The notes beneath the pieces were generated by a model that saw nothing but the letters and a program-made list of their open reading frames with translations, had not been told where the DNA came from and did no database searches. 64,000 nucleotides of DNA, taken from the NCBI RefSeq assembly GCF_963675165.1, contig NC_087393.1, forward strand, positions 3,105,502-3,169,501, in the 5' to 3' direction. Below are positions 43,842 through 56,100 of the stretch, piece after piece (the stretch's first letter is position 1; each line of letters starts with the position of its first letter). Source of the stretch: Halichondria panicea (Eukaryota > Porifera > Demospongiae > Suberitida > Halichondriidae). Position numbers and translations under genes: made by a program.

Positions 43842-46574
43842 CAGAGGAGGTACGACATAGGTTGACCTTTTTGCTAATGAGTTACTCCCGTATTGCATTC
43901 CTGCAGCATGACAGGATGTAACACCCACATTTACCTAGAGGAGGTGTGGCCCCGCGTCATAATTTATCATCAAGTTTCACGGAGGAATTGTGAGTGTACG
44001 GAGAAAGAAGAGAATATACAGAAGCACAACACAAACACTTGCTCTCCTAGCTAGCTAAAAGACTACAAACGATCATAGTACTCCACAGTAGTTATAAATA
44101 ATGCCTAGCTATATCCTGTGACATAAGAAAATGAATAGCATAGTCATAGTTGAATAAATGAGCTAGATAGATAAACACAAAGAACAGTAAAATAGCGCTG
44201 ACGGTGCATAAACACCTGTTGAGTCAACACAAATATCATGTGGGCGTGACATCCTGTCATGCTGCAGGAGTAACTCTACAGTTGTTCCGCCAAGATTCCG
44301 GAAGTACTATATAAGTACACAAATTTATTTGCAACGGAAGTTCAACTTCCGCTATCAAAATGAAGCTAATACTAAAAGTAATTAAATATTCACACACTTA
44401 TATTCTACGAAGTATTGTACATACACTCACGAACGAGCTCAGGCACGTAGAACTGTTCCTAGTCTACATGCATACACAAGAATAGTTGTTAAGCTTTTAT
44501 AAGTTTGGCTCCAAGAGCTCAAATAGCACTCTATGTCATATGATAGTACTCCTCTAGAACAAGCGACAAAAAATTTTGCTAACAAAGTGAAGCTACGTGA
44601 TGGGTATCAACAAAATTTGTAAGCTTTGAGCATTACTTTGCAAAAACATTTTGCTTGTACCCAGCTTTGAAGCAAAAATTATGAGCTTGCAAAACTTGAC
44701 CACAATTTCCATGTCAAACCACATGGAGTCCCACAAGATGGAGTGTACCACACAGACTATGGCACATCATAGACATTCCAGGTTTGTTGTGTCACACAAT
44801 AACGATATAAAAAATTAATACAAACATTTGTAAAATAGTGTCTAGCTAGTAAGCGAAAAACTAGAAGGCAGCTTTCTTTTGGGGAAGTCAGTGACAGTGT
44901 TGCAGACAATGGAGTATGTGAGTTGTGCCATGGCGTCAGTGGGAATATGAGTAGTCCAAGCAACTGGCGAAGTGAGCCAGCACGTACCCTTGCAGCCTCC
45001 TTGAACATTGATTTCACTCGTCAGGTTTGTCCTAAATGTAGAAAAGATATAACACGCTGTTTAGGGGATGATACATACGCACCACGATGGGACAAACCTA
45101 ACAAAAAAAGCATATGTAGTGTATTGGAATGTACAGATGCTATACTAGCGTCACTCGGTAAACCCAAAGATCTCATAGAAGATGCATTTCGACGCGCTAA
45201 AGTGGATGTGACTACATATCCTTTTTTAGCAAAATAGGAAAAACAACATTTTTACGATATTTTTACCAGAACGCTAAGTTTATATCTTCAGAATTGGAAA
45301 GCTCGACCCCAGACACCCTAGCAAATGTAAGACTTTCAAATCAAGAGTACGAATTGGGTTTTTTAGCATTTGTACGTCTGGTGGGAACAGCTTACTTTAA
45401 ACAACATGCAACAGGATTTGACACTAACTCACCAGCTACATATTACCATTCATTGTCTGAACAAAATTTAACAGTTAAAGAACAACACTCTATTTGGCTA
45501 GACAATATAAGGCAAAATATCTGGGACAGGGTCAAATTTGAAAACGAGATGATACCATCTGATGATGCACTTTTGCTTCATTGGAAGTGATCGTGTTGGG
45601 TTCTACACATGTGGCAACAATCTGATCAACCCATTATGACATTAGAGCCATTAGAAAACTACGGTTGGAGTATCACAGACAATGAGCTCACCATTAAATG
45701 GGATACTGCCACCAACGTACAGGCTGTCCGTGATCGAGTCGACTCACTCCTTAAAGGATGCAAGTGTTCGACAGGTTGTTTGACTGGACGGTGTGACTGC
45801 AAGAAAAGGGGGAAGCATTGTTCAATTGGCTGAGTGTTTAAATTGTGGTAATAACATAGCAGGGTCAAAACAGAAGGAAACTCACATTATATCTCTGGAA
45901 GAAGATGTGGAGGCAGGCAGATTGACAGACAGAGAAGGGGAAGACATCGTCGACTGGGTGTTCAGACAAAATACAGGGAGTGACAGTCAAACCAGTCAGT
46001 CCGAATCAGAGCCTGAGTTAGACTAAGATTAAATTGTTATGTTTAAGATATTGTTTGTTATGCTTAAAATATTGTTTATGTTTTTACTTGTACTCAAATT
46101 GTGTGTGGCTTTACTAGGCATGCTAAAACAAGTGACAAAAAATTTTGGTAACAACGAATCTGTTCCTTACTTAGCATACACTGTAGCTAAAGGCTTGTAC
46201 AACAGCTACCAGCTAAAACTGGCTTGTACTCGCTCACCGTTATTCCATAAGCGCCGTCTCAGTAAAAATTCCAGGGGGGCTGGTGGTAGCTTTTTGTAAC
46301 AAAAACAGTGCAACCTCTTTCAAAAATAAGAGGCATGGCATTATTTAAGGCTTGGTGGTTGCTACAACACCTATGCAGCCAGTATCAGACGTTATAGCTT
46401 GAGTTATAGGACTGTATCTTCAGCTATTGCCACTAACCTACACACTATCAAGCGGAGCTTCTTTGTGATTTTTGTGGCTGTTGATGACGTCACGGTTGCA
46501 AATATATTCACGTGAGCTGTCAGATGGCGGAGCAACTGTCTAGCAAAAGGTCAACCTATGTCGTACCTCCTCTG
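43842..46574. mobile_element. CAGAGGAGG-family transposon B, 2.7 kb with coding remnants
   Basis: Inverted ends of ~34 bp (CAGAGGAGGTACGACATAGG continuing GTTGACCTTTTTGCTA) are flanked by perfect 9-bp duplications GCTATAGAT (43833-43841, 46575-46583). The interior holds a broken plus-strand coding region (44890-46024). A separate inverted-repeat pair at 43881 and 44275 (arms containing TGCAGCATGACAGGATGT) is probably an earlier nested MITE. It is the largest member of the family in this window and may be the decayed autonomous form. The right end lies 11 bp before the ATG of the next gene model. Confidence 0.85.
44890..46024 (+). pseudogene. Transposon-encoded zinc/CXC-domain protein, broken
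   Basis: Open segments in shifting frames: around 44890-45236 with paired cysteines (CELCHG and CPKCRKDITRC); 45276-45587 (NAKFISSELESSTPDTLANV through SDDALLLHWK); then, past a TGA at 45588, LHMWQQSDQPIMTLEPLENY and a CXC-type cluster CKCSTGCLTGRCDCKKRGKH ending CECLNCGN-like after one further frame shift (~45833), running to 46024 with an acidic tail. The order resembles CXC-bearing proteins of invertebrate DNA transposons. No catalytic DDE triad could be assigned. Stops and shifts show it is inactive as it stands. Confidence 0.6.
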
Positions 46575-46593
46575 GCTATAGATAGTACACAAG

Positions 46594-49469
46594 ATGGCTA
46601 GAGATGTAAGCAAGAAGTCGAAGAAGGGTAGGTCTCCCGATTATTGCATGTATGCTATTACCAGTGTGAAAGTGGCAATGAAAACTTATTGTCACACAAA
46701 TTGAAAAGCTTGTTAAATAGTTGATCTACATAAGAATTTCCCAAAAATAATTATTGCCATGTAAATTCATGTATACGTACAGTACAGGGTACCAGATGTT
46801 GATTATTGTAGGCGTGCATGGCAAGGAAAGGCTTAATTATTTAGCAACATCCGGTGCCATGTATTGGACATCATCTCATAAATCTTGCATCAAAAATCGT
46901 TCATCTGATTGTGAGAAATGGCAACACATGGTATGATATTGGCACAGAGGAGGTCCGACAACCGTGCGCCTAACATTAATGTTTGCTGAATCAGCATTTT
47001 CATAAAACTTGCCTTTAGAGGTAGGTGTCACACTCTTCTTAGACTTAGCCCTCTGTCTTGTATTGTTAGGTCTAGTTTTAGTAATAGGAGCTCTAACTCT
47101 CCTGTAAAGGCAAGTTTTATTAAATGCTGATTCAGCAAACATTAATTCTAGGTGCATGGTTGTCGGACCTCCTCTGATGTTGACATGTAAACATCAAAGT
47201 ATCACCTGGCCAGACAGGCCACAACCCCATAATGTTTGGCAAAAATAATTATACTGGTTTGCATTCCGTAAATACGATAGGTTTGATTTTATTTTCTGTC
47301 AAATCTCTCTTGTTATAATTATAGTCAGTGATAGATAGTGTAATAAATTATTGGCCACGCAAACCATGCCCATGCAATATTTAGGGTTAAAGCCTAGTTT
47401 GCAGTGTGGTTAATTGTAGATCTACTTAAATTGTCTCATGCACACGTTTCGTTGTCGATCTTTTGACTGAGTCAGGTCGTACTTTTCTCGGGGGACATCA
47501 AGGAGAACTTTTTGCCCTCGAGAGGATACGTCTGGTCCCCAGACTAGTCATCACGTAACCTCTTACACAGGCCTCTTGAGAATAATTATTTATTTTGCTA
47601 TTTTCGACTTTATTAATTAGTGAATGGTTATATAATTATTATAGCGCATGCGCAAGTAGTCAATACCAGACCCTCGATCTGGGCGCTAGCAATAATTAGG
47701 AGCGGATGTGGACGTAGGGACGAGGCTAGTCATTATTAATCCTATAATTATACGAAGTCGTAAGAATTCCTGCATGTTTAAGACGTTAAATTAATGATAC
47801 AGTACATTTTTACTGACATGCTTTATCAATGATTCCTGCAGGCCCTGTTGCAGGATATGGTCCAAAATATCCTGGATTCGGTCTTCCAAGGTTTGGCAAA
47901 AGAATTAACGTATGTCCCTCAGACCATATAATTATATTAGAGTACGTAATGACCTTGGTGCTGAAAGTCCGAACTGGAGGGATCATTCGAAGGAGTTACA
48001 AAAGAAGACTGCTGAACCACTGTCATGTTCTCAATTTCTTAGCAATGGTATGATTTTAATAGCTAGTGCATAGTCACCTGATAATTATGATTTGGAATTT
48101 TACCATAGGGTGGGTTGAGTATGAAGTTGAAAAGTCAGAAATGAAAACCATCGGTGGTGGTAAGCCAAAATCATACTTTTATTTTTCTATTATTCTATGT
48201 ATTAATACACACTGTACTCCAATTTTATGTACGGTGTATAATTATTTTGTATATGATCTATAAGGTTCATCAATATAATTAAGTCATGTAGATGCTCAGA
48301 CACATCCGTAATGTTTTTTGATACCATTCGATCCTCACTGTGTTAATCAGTTATAGATTCCACCATGTGTACCGTTATAGCTAGTAATTTTCGGGGGGCA
48401 AAACATTCACACGAATTAATATTTTGCCCCTGGATATTACCAGCTATAAATACAGTGCTATAACGGACACCTTTGGGGAACAATGTTTTGGCCCCTATAT
48501 ACAGAGGTAGCCTTTGTTGAGGGGTTGTTTTGTACACAAACTGTTCATTTGGGACCTGGGTGCCTGGCCGTTATATATAGCAACTGGCCTTTATTCGGAG
48601 GTGGTTGTTAATAGAGGTTCCACTGTATATGCATTTTGACCTCTGAGATCAAAGGAAACACTGTGCCAATGTCTGCCATATGGCACAGTTCAGTTCAGTG
48701 CCTTTGCCCTCGGCCTAAGTCACTACTGAGCCAATATATCCCATATGGCACTCATGCATGTGTCACAACTATTACTTGTTACAATAATACAGTTGAACCT
48801 CCATAAAACGGACATCATTTGGGAACAGCGTTTTGGTCGATTGTTACGGAGAGGTGTTCTTCCTTGGGAGGTTTTGATTGCCAGCTATGCATGTATGCTC
48901 TTAGAACTTAATTTGCTAACTGCTTCTTTAGCTCATACAATATAGAAAGGGCTGTAGAGACAAGCTACAGCTAGGTTTTCACGATTGTGCAAAATAATGC
49001 CATCTCAGCAATATTTTCCTGCTAATTCTGGGTGTGGTTATCCGTTCTGGAGGTTATTTTCCATTGCTATAAAGCGATTGGGGGACTAGAAAGCTGTTCG
49101 TTATACGGAGTATAGAGAGGTGGCCGCCCCTGAGAGGTTGCTTTACATATTGAAGTCATTTAATTGTATAGTTTCAACTCTTGGCCGTTATAATTATATA
49201 TAGCGTACATGCATGTGGTGCTCGATCTTTGGAGGTGATCATTAATATATGGAGGTTCCACTGTTTTATTATATGCTCTTTGCTTCTTGTTTTTAGATTC
49301 TGTTGAGATAATAGGACAAGACCTTCTGAGTGAAGATCAAGGTAAATTCATTAATGGTGCAATTATGACTGCTGTGTGTCACTGGTTCTTGATGTACTCA
49401 TCCATAGACTATTTGATCAATGCTGACAAATGGATAGAATTACTGAAACAACATACGGCCTCAGATTAA
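46594..49469 (+). CDS. Small unrecognised protein, about 140 aa
   Basis: Proposed exons are 46594-46627, 47842 to about 47890 or 47909, about 47941-48056, 48107-48160 and 49298-49469; the last three join well in frame. The readable protein starts MARDVSKKSKK, continues GPVAGYGPKYPGFGLPR, then VRNDLGAESPNWRDHSKELQ, WVEYEVEKSEMKTIGG, and ends DSVEIIGQDLLSEDQGKF...WIELLKQHTASD. The junction between exons 2 and 3 is unresolved. The strong donor at 47910 gives the wrong phase, whereas GTTTGG after 47890 gives an in-frame join. Pro/Gly/Tyr-rich N-termini like this occur in axonemal microtubule inner proteins, but I cannot name a family. The ATG lies 11 bp beyond a transposon's target duplication, so exon 1 is tentative. 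Confidence 0.5.
46945..47176. mobile_element. CAGAGGAGG-family MITE C (palindromic, 232 bp)
   Basis: Arms of ~72 bp, starting CAGAGGAGGTCCGACAACC on both strands, surround an ~85-bp loop. The flanks ATATTGGCA and ATGTTGACA are 7 of 9 identical (two transitions), consistent with an aged 9-bp duplication. It lies 370 bp from the right end of transposon B, in intron 1 of the unrecognised gene. Confidence 0.8.
47177..47841. other. Rest of intron 1 of the unrecognised gene; nothing identified
   Basis: AT-rich sequence with several ATAATTAT runs and an NRF-1-like GCGCATGCGCA (47644-47654, 11 of 12 to consensus with the preceding base). The latter could mark an alternative promoter for the downstream exons. 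No exon or clear repeat otherwise. Confidence 0.4.
48372..48455. mobile_element. Short TA-MITE remnant
   Basis: It begins CCGTTATAGCTAGTAATTTT after TA and ends in the inverse CTGTATTTATAGCTGGTAAT, an 84-bp deletion derivative of the CCGTATAGC family. Confidence 0.6.
48790..49263. repeat. MITE with CAGTTGAACCTCCAT inverted ends
   Basis: The ends CAGTTGAACCTCCATAAAAC and inverted CAGTGGAACCTCCATATATT enclose ~470 bp containing TTGGTCGATTGTTACGGAG and GTTCGTTATACGGAG. A shorter relative ends near 48625 (GAGGTTCCACTGTA). It sits in the last intron of the unrecognised gene. Confidence 0.7.
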
Positions 49470-50126
49470 AGATGATCGATTAATTGTTTCGTGTTCAATC
49501 ATTGTTCTGTTTTTTTCATAATTATTGTTAATTATTTTGTGTCATTAACGCGATCATTAATTTAAAAACAAAATGTTACTGGATGGTCATTTACATATCG
49601 TCACTCATGCACTCCTGATAATGTATATAGGGCATGCACATGTACGCTTTTCTTATAATTATAACTATAGCATTATAGACTTTGATCACTCCGTAGGTTT
49701 GAAAATTGTAAAGCTAATATACCCCTGCATTAATCAGCCACACCTTCCATGCAGGAAAACATCTAGCATTAACTAGCTGTATATAATTATAATTATATAC
49801 AAAATTTATACTATGAGTAATTCAATCGGGCTTCTATTTATTATCAGCTTAAGGGCTGGCTGTTAAATAATCTTCCATTTTTTATTTTGCATAATTTCAC
49901 GTGCACTACGATATGCAGTTTGTATCTTCTGTTTAGCCTAATCGGTGCTGAAGAAATTCCTTGTCCTGTAGATTTACTTAATAGCACTAGCACGGAGGCG
50001 TGCACCTGCTGCACCATTCATTCTGCCGAACAGACATGCATTAACCACAACTGTTACTTAACTTTACTCTCAATAAAATTAATGTTAACGTACTGACTAT
50101 AATGATAGCCATTCTGTAACTGACAA

Positions 50127-53100
50127 TTACACAACAATAACACTTTCACTAACAGGCATATTAATGACAGCGGTAATAAGTGGGATCGGGTTGCCAGGCT
50201 TAAAAACAAATACACGAATTTCATCAGTTTTCCCCATATCATCCAGACATTCAACCATGGTTTCGAAGTTGTATGAGAGAAGAGGAACAAGTAGAGGGAG
50301 CTACAAGAGAGGTAGCGATTTAGAACACACAAATGCCAGTATGAGAATTAAATGTAGAACTAACTTGTTGGGTAAAATAATTGTGCCCAGAAACTACGAG
50401 TAGTTATACGGACTGACTTACCTGCAATAGCTTGTTGCTTATCCGATATAATGATTCATTGCACCTGAATGTAACGAAGTGGTCTGTAGCAACTGTAACC
50501 AGAGACGTGTTCTGAATAACCACGGTCAGTCTGAAAAGAGGCCCCAAGCCCTGCACCTGAATAGATGGACAGATTATTTATAATGATGATCTGTCCATGT
50601 GTTTATGCATAATCATGCACGTACAATGTAGGTATGTACAGTAGAACCTTGGACACATTTTTTTCCAGAGCCATGTAGTAAAATTTAATGTGTATAAACC
50701 ATGCTTAGTTCTGTACGTGGTTCACTTATGACACGTGGTGGTCTGCGTATACACATAATTATGATACACACCTACATGTACCTAAATGGTAACTGATGTT
50801 ATATAATTATTTGCAGGACACGCCTGTTTATTAGCTGAACTTTGACCCTGTTGTAGAGACATCTCCCCAGCCAAATAATCGAGGTTCTATTGTACATGTA
50901 CCTGTGCTGAAATCTTTAGGCACGATGTGCTGGATGTTGCTACTGGTAACATTGAAGTACCAATAGCTTTAACAAAGGAACGAGCTGTTTCCAACTTTAG
51001 CCGCAATAAATCACGCTGGAAAGTATTGTGCATCACTACATGTAGAAAAGAAAAAGCACTATGTACATGACATTGTTTTCCTGTCTGACCCTTACCTACA
51101 CCGTTTTCCCTTTCTCGCACAGTTTGGTCCACAAATACTTTCGTTTTTTTGGGAACATTAAGCTTCACTGATTGAGCCTTGGGAGGACCAGGAGTAAGTT
51201 CTTTGACATCCAGGTTTGCTGTTCTTTTCAGGATCTTGATGATTAGAGACCCTCCTTGAGTTACCAGCAAGAGGGATGCTTCCTCACGTCCAAATTTCCC
51301 AAATTTCATCCCAACCACTATATCCTAAGACAATGAAAAGGGGACAGCAGATCATTCGGTTGGAACAACAAAAAAAGCTACTCTAACCATCAATACACAC
51401 TTTTGGCATACTAAAAAATCACAACATGGTTATAAATAAATAAAGAAGCAGGTTAATAAAAAAAAATTACTGCATGTACTTGCATATACCGGGGTGAGTA
51501 GCAGCCACAGGAAAAGGTGTCATACAGAAAGGGGAAAAGGAGGGATATCCGTTCTAGATCAAATTTCCCCACCCTAGAACACTAGAATTACATCTTGGTG
51601 AAGAGGAATGGCCTGTTCTGCTGACTCAAGGAAAAAATCCACAACCCCACTAACGACACCCATTCAGAACTGAAGTAATAGTTATGGTTATTACTATCAG
51701 CAAGAGTGTCGAACTACCGAGTGTCGAACTACCGATACTCTACAAAAAACTGCGCAAAGTAACATGGCTAGCACGTGATGAAATGAAAGCTGCTGATGCC
51801 TCGGTGAATGTGTCAAAGCGACATAACATAAAGCTACTATTGCATGATAATTATCCTGATCGATGAACTCTTTCGCAGAAATAATCGACCATGATTGTTG
51901 CAGATGCCAAAAGAACGAAGTCTAGCCGCGGCACCAGTACAGTAGAACCTTGCTCTCTTCTCACTCTTGCAGCTACCAATAGCTAGCGTTCTAGTACAGA
52001 GCTATAACTACTAAGTAGAGTAGCAACACTCCCTGGACAAGTTTTGTTACGCACTTTTCTGAAAAGGCTGCCAAGTAAGCATAACTCGAGAGCGAAGCAT
52101 TATCTTGGTAATTGATAGTTGCAAACAACGGCATCATGATTCTAGCTAATTTATTTGTGTTGAGTTAGGCCTCGGAAGCTATATGTATGTGGTAAATTAT
52201 GGCTTCATTTATGTGAGTATGCCAGGGACTTATTACATGGAAAATGCTAACTTTTAGCTTATCACCTTTACAGCATACTTACATTTTATTTTTAACAAGG
52301 AATCCATTGGTATATCAAGTGAACTATGAACAACATTATTAAGGCCAAACCCAGTCATAGATCAAAGTTCCACTGCACGCACACGCACACTGATAGGGGA
52401 CATTACGTCAATCTCTTCACAAATGTATCTAATACCGTATAGCGCGAAATTTTCGAGGCACTTATATTTCGTGGATTGGCCTCTAAAAACCATTTCGTTG
52501 CACAATGTTCGCGGAATGACTACTTACCGGAAGCCACGCCTTTAAATATTTGCACGATAGCAGGTAATTCTAATTAAAGAACAATTTTCGTGGACTTAAT
52601 TTTCGTATAGAATTCTAACCCACAAAATCCGCGAAAATTAAGCCCCTCGAACATTTCGCGCTATACGGTAGTTGACAAATAGTCGAGTTGATCCTGTTAC
52701 AATACAGTGTACATCCTCAAAACCCACCAGAATGATTTTACACCTAAACTACAGGGAGCGGGCCGTATTTCAACACCCCAATTCAAAATTCGGCATGGCA
52801 CACTTGCGGGTTTATACATTTTTCAAATAAAAGGGAGTCTTCTAGTATGTGCCAAATGGACACTTTTCCCATACTAATAAAGGAGCCACTCTAACCTTAA
52901 CACCAACTTGAACATTATGGCTCTAATTGTGTGCGCCAAATGCAGCAATTTAAACGTGCCGCCACTCTAAATGAGATGCTAGTAGAGACTCAGGTATTTT
53001 TTATCGTAATTGTGACAGGCTCTGGACTATTGGAGCAGAATTTAGTATTGAGCTACAGCTAAATTTATGCCTACAGTACAGTATAAATGAAAGCATTTTG

Positions 53101-56100
53101 AAAAGGGGGGGCAGTTTGAAGAAAATGTTTACTAAAAAAAGGTCAACAGTTTTTTTTAAAGCTCAATCAGTGTAACTTTTCTTATCACGGATTGATTGAT
53201 GGCAGTATGACATACATAGTAGCAGAAATGGATGAAATCTTGCTCTTCAGCTTTAAAAGTCTACAACTAGTTAACTAGAGATCGTCTGCTATTCTGCATG
53301 CTGCAATGATTGCTGCTCTAGCCACACCCACTTCGTGAGCCAGAAAGGGGGCACGTGCCCCTTGTGCCCTGCACTGGATCCGCCACTGATCAATGTGTGT
53401 ATAAAAGCTAGCTATTAGTAGTTTTATGTTATGTAGCTTTGGCACCTCCACCGAGGCATCAGCACCCGCGGTGCTTTCATTATAGATAGAAGCGCTTTTC
53501 AATAAGGTAATAGTATGAGATTAAGTAAACTACAACTGTATGACAAGTTATGGAGGGCCATAATAATGTGTACTTTCGATGTACATGACGTACTGATACA
53601 CTTTACTCACGTCAACTCGCAGAGTGTGCATGAGATACTTGTCCCTGAAGATCCTTATCTCTTTATTTCTCATGGCCACAATCACTGCCTTTACCCCCCG
53701 GGCCTGATAGTCTAGCAGCTCCAGTGCTGTGATTGAGTCAGGCAGCTTGAAGCTCCACTGACGTTTGCCCTGCATGGAGAGATAAAAAATGAACATGTTT
53801 ATGCTCGTCAAAGTGTGTATGATCTTCAACACAAGCAGCGACTGTTAAACTTAAGACTACCAACAAAAGAGTACCTTTGTAGTGTAGCAGGAGAGAGAGT
53901 TGTCCATGCACCCAAGCACAATCTGTTTGTCCATCTGGAGCAGGCCACACGGCTGTGACCCAAGAGCAATCTTGTACTTGGGTGTCCGCCCTCCTCTCTT
54001 GAAAGTGTAGACAGATGCATCTCTGCAGGCCACTGATATCTGGTAGTCCACTTCATAAAGCCCACTCACACTCAAAAACACTGGGACTGCCGGCAAAGAC
54101 ATCTGGAAGGCAGGATAACAGTGGTTTCACAAGTTTGCTCAAAAAAACTAACTGTCCACAATGTAACTACCATATATATTTGTATATTGGTGTATTTCGA
54201 GGCTATAAATGCATGGTTTTTGCGGATTAAATAACTGCGAATTTAGTATCGATGCATGCATGCATGCATGCTGCAAAAAGGCTGCTATTCCACAAACATT
54301 AAATCCGCGAAAACCTTTCTAAAGGCATTTCCGCGAAAATTTATACTCTCGAAATATACCTGCTATACAATATTCATTCACAGTCATAATAGCCAGAAAA
54401 GTTGGCGGTGCCCTAAATTTGACCCTTTGGCAGTGTAATTTAGATTAGCCGTAAACGAAAACATTAGCGTTTTGCATGGGTCAATTACTACTGACAAGTG
54501 CGGTTATAAGAACTACATGTATATAGCTGTCTTTTAACTAAAAATGATCATCGGGTGGGGTCAAATTGCAAGTGAAGTTGTTAGTTATAGTCTAGGGGCC
54601 AGACATTTTCTCAGGCAAAAAATGATTGTAGAAAAAACGTCTGGAGACTCGTACAACTTTTCCGTGTGCTCTTGGAATGTACTTTAAAGACTCGTGCGAT
54701 TTTGATGCTTAAAGAACAAGTAGATTGACGCACATGTAGTATGTAATATTGAGTAAAACTCACATGACACGCATAATATGTATGTATTTCGTTGGCTCTA
54801 CCCAAATTCCACTAGATCACGCAAAATCGTTGCAAAAGTATCCAGCCTACTATTCTCAGCTCTCAGAATAGGTCTGGTCCCCAGAGAGTAGCCTGATATC
54901 AAACCGTACTAGCATCGATCCGTGGACATGCAAGAGGGATGTACGGGTAATACAACTCGAGATGTTAGCCTGAAAAAATATCAGGCTTGTCTTGAGGCCA
55001 GACCTATTCTGAGAGCTGTAATTTAGAAAAGGACCCCTCTGGATCTCACCCCACAAGACAATAATTTTGGTATTTGGGGTTTACTCTGACTTGCATACAA
55101 AGGTTCTCTATATAAACCAATCAGCATCTTAAAAAGCTACTCGCCCTCACAGACACTACTGTACTGGTTCTAGTATTGCTACTTTATTCTTCACCACAGC
55201 CTCGATTAAACTGCAGGGAAACATGGATTGTAATTTCCTTTATCTATGCTACTACGTAGAAGAGGGAAGCCAACACTGATTTATATTCCATGGATTGTAT
55301 TAAGGACATACACAAGATCCCATAGCACCTTGGTTAGAACAGTGAAGGCCTCAGGGTCCAGGATGTAGAGGCCCTTGTTCTCAGTGCCCGCCACTAAACA
55401 GCTGACAGCATCGTCCTCTGCATGACTCTTCTTCAGGGTGCTCAGGCAAGTGATGGTAGATTGACGTTTCAGCGGGATATGCTTGAACACACTCACAAAT
55501 GGCTGCAACTCACTAGGATCCAATTGAAGGAACCTATAGTGCATGCAGTTACATCACCATATATTCGCATGTGAGCAAATAAGAAGCTGCTCACTTGAGT
55601 GACCGAACAGAGAGTGGGATATCAGCACCTTCATGATTCATACTCGCCAGTGCTTCCCTTAGTATGACTGGGTCGATCTTATCCTGCGATTTCAAACAAA
55701 AAAATCATCATCGGTGGTAGCAATCACTTTAGCATTGACATGAAAGTAAAGAATTATTACCAGTTTGGTTTCACGTACCTCTTTGACTTGAGCCCAGAGA
55801 TCACATTCAGTACTGTTCAGCTCAAGTGAGGGGAGATTAAATTTGAAATATGGCCTAAAGTTCTTGTAGATGTATACATTAGAGCCAGAGGCAATAGCCA
55901 CAGCTGGTGTGTGTGGGTCTGTAGTGTCCATGTAGAACGTACATACTCCGGTTGGCAGGTCTAGTAAAGGAGTCTCAAAGATCATCTCTGTGCCTACAGG
56001 CACATGTACAACAATAATAATTACACGTCAAAAGTATAAAGTCAGAGTGTCATGGGAGACTCACGCGAAGATACACACCTTTGTAAACTTTGAGCTTAAT

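Noticed and set aside
43881-44275. True termini of transposon B being the inner inverted repeat
   Set aside because: The outer CAGAGGAGG ends have perfect 9-bp duplications; the inner pair is a separate nested or older element.
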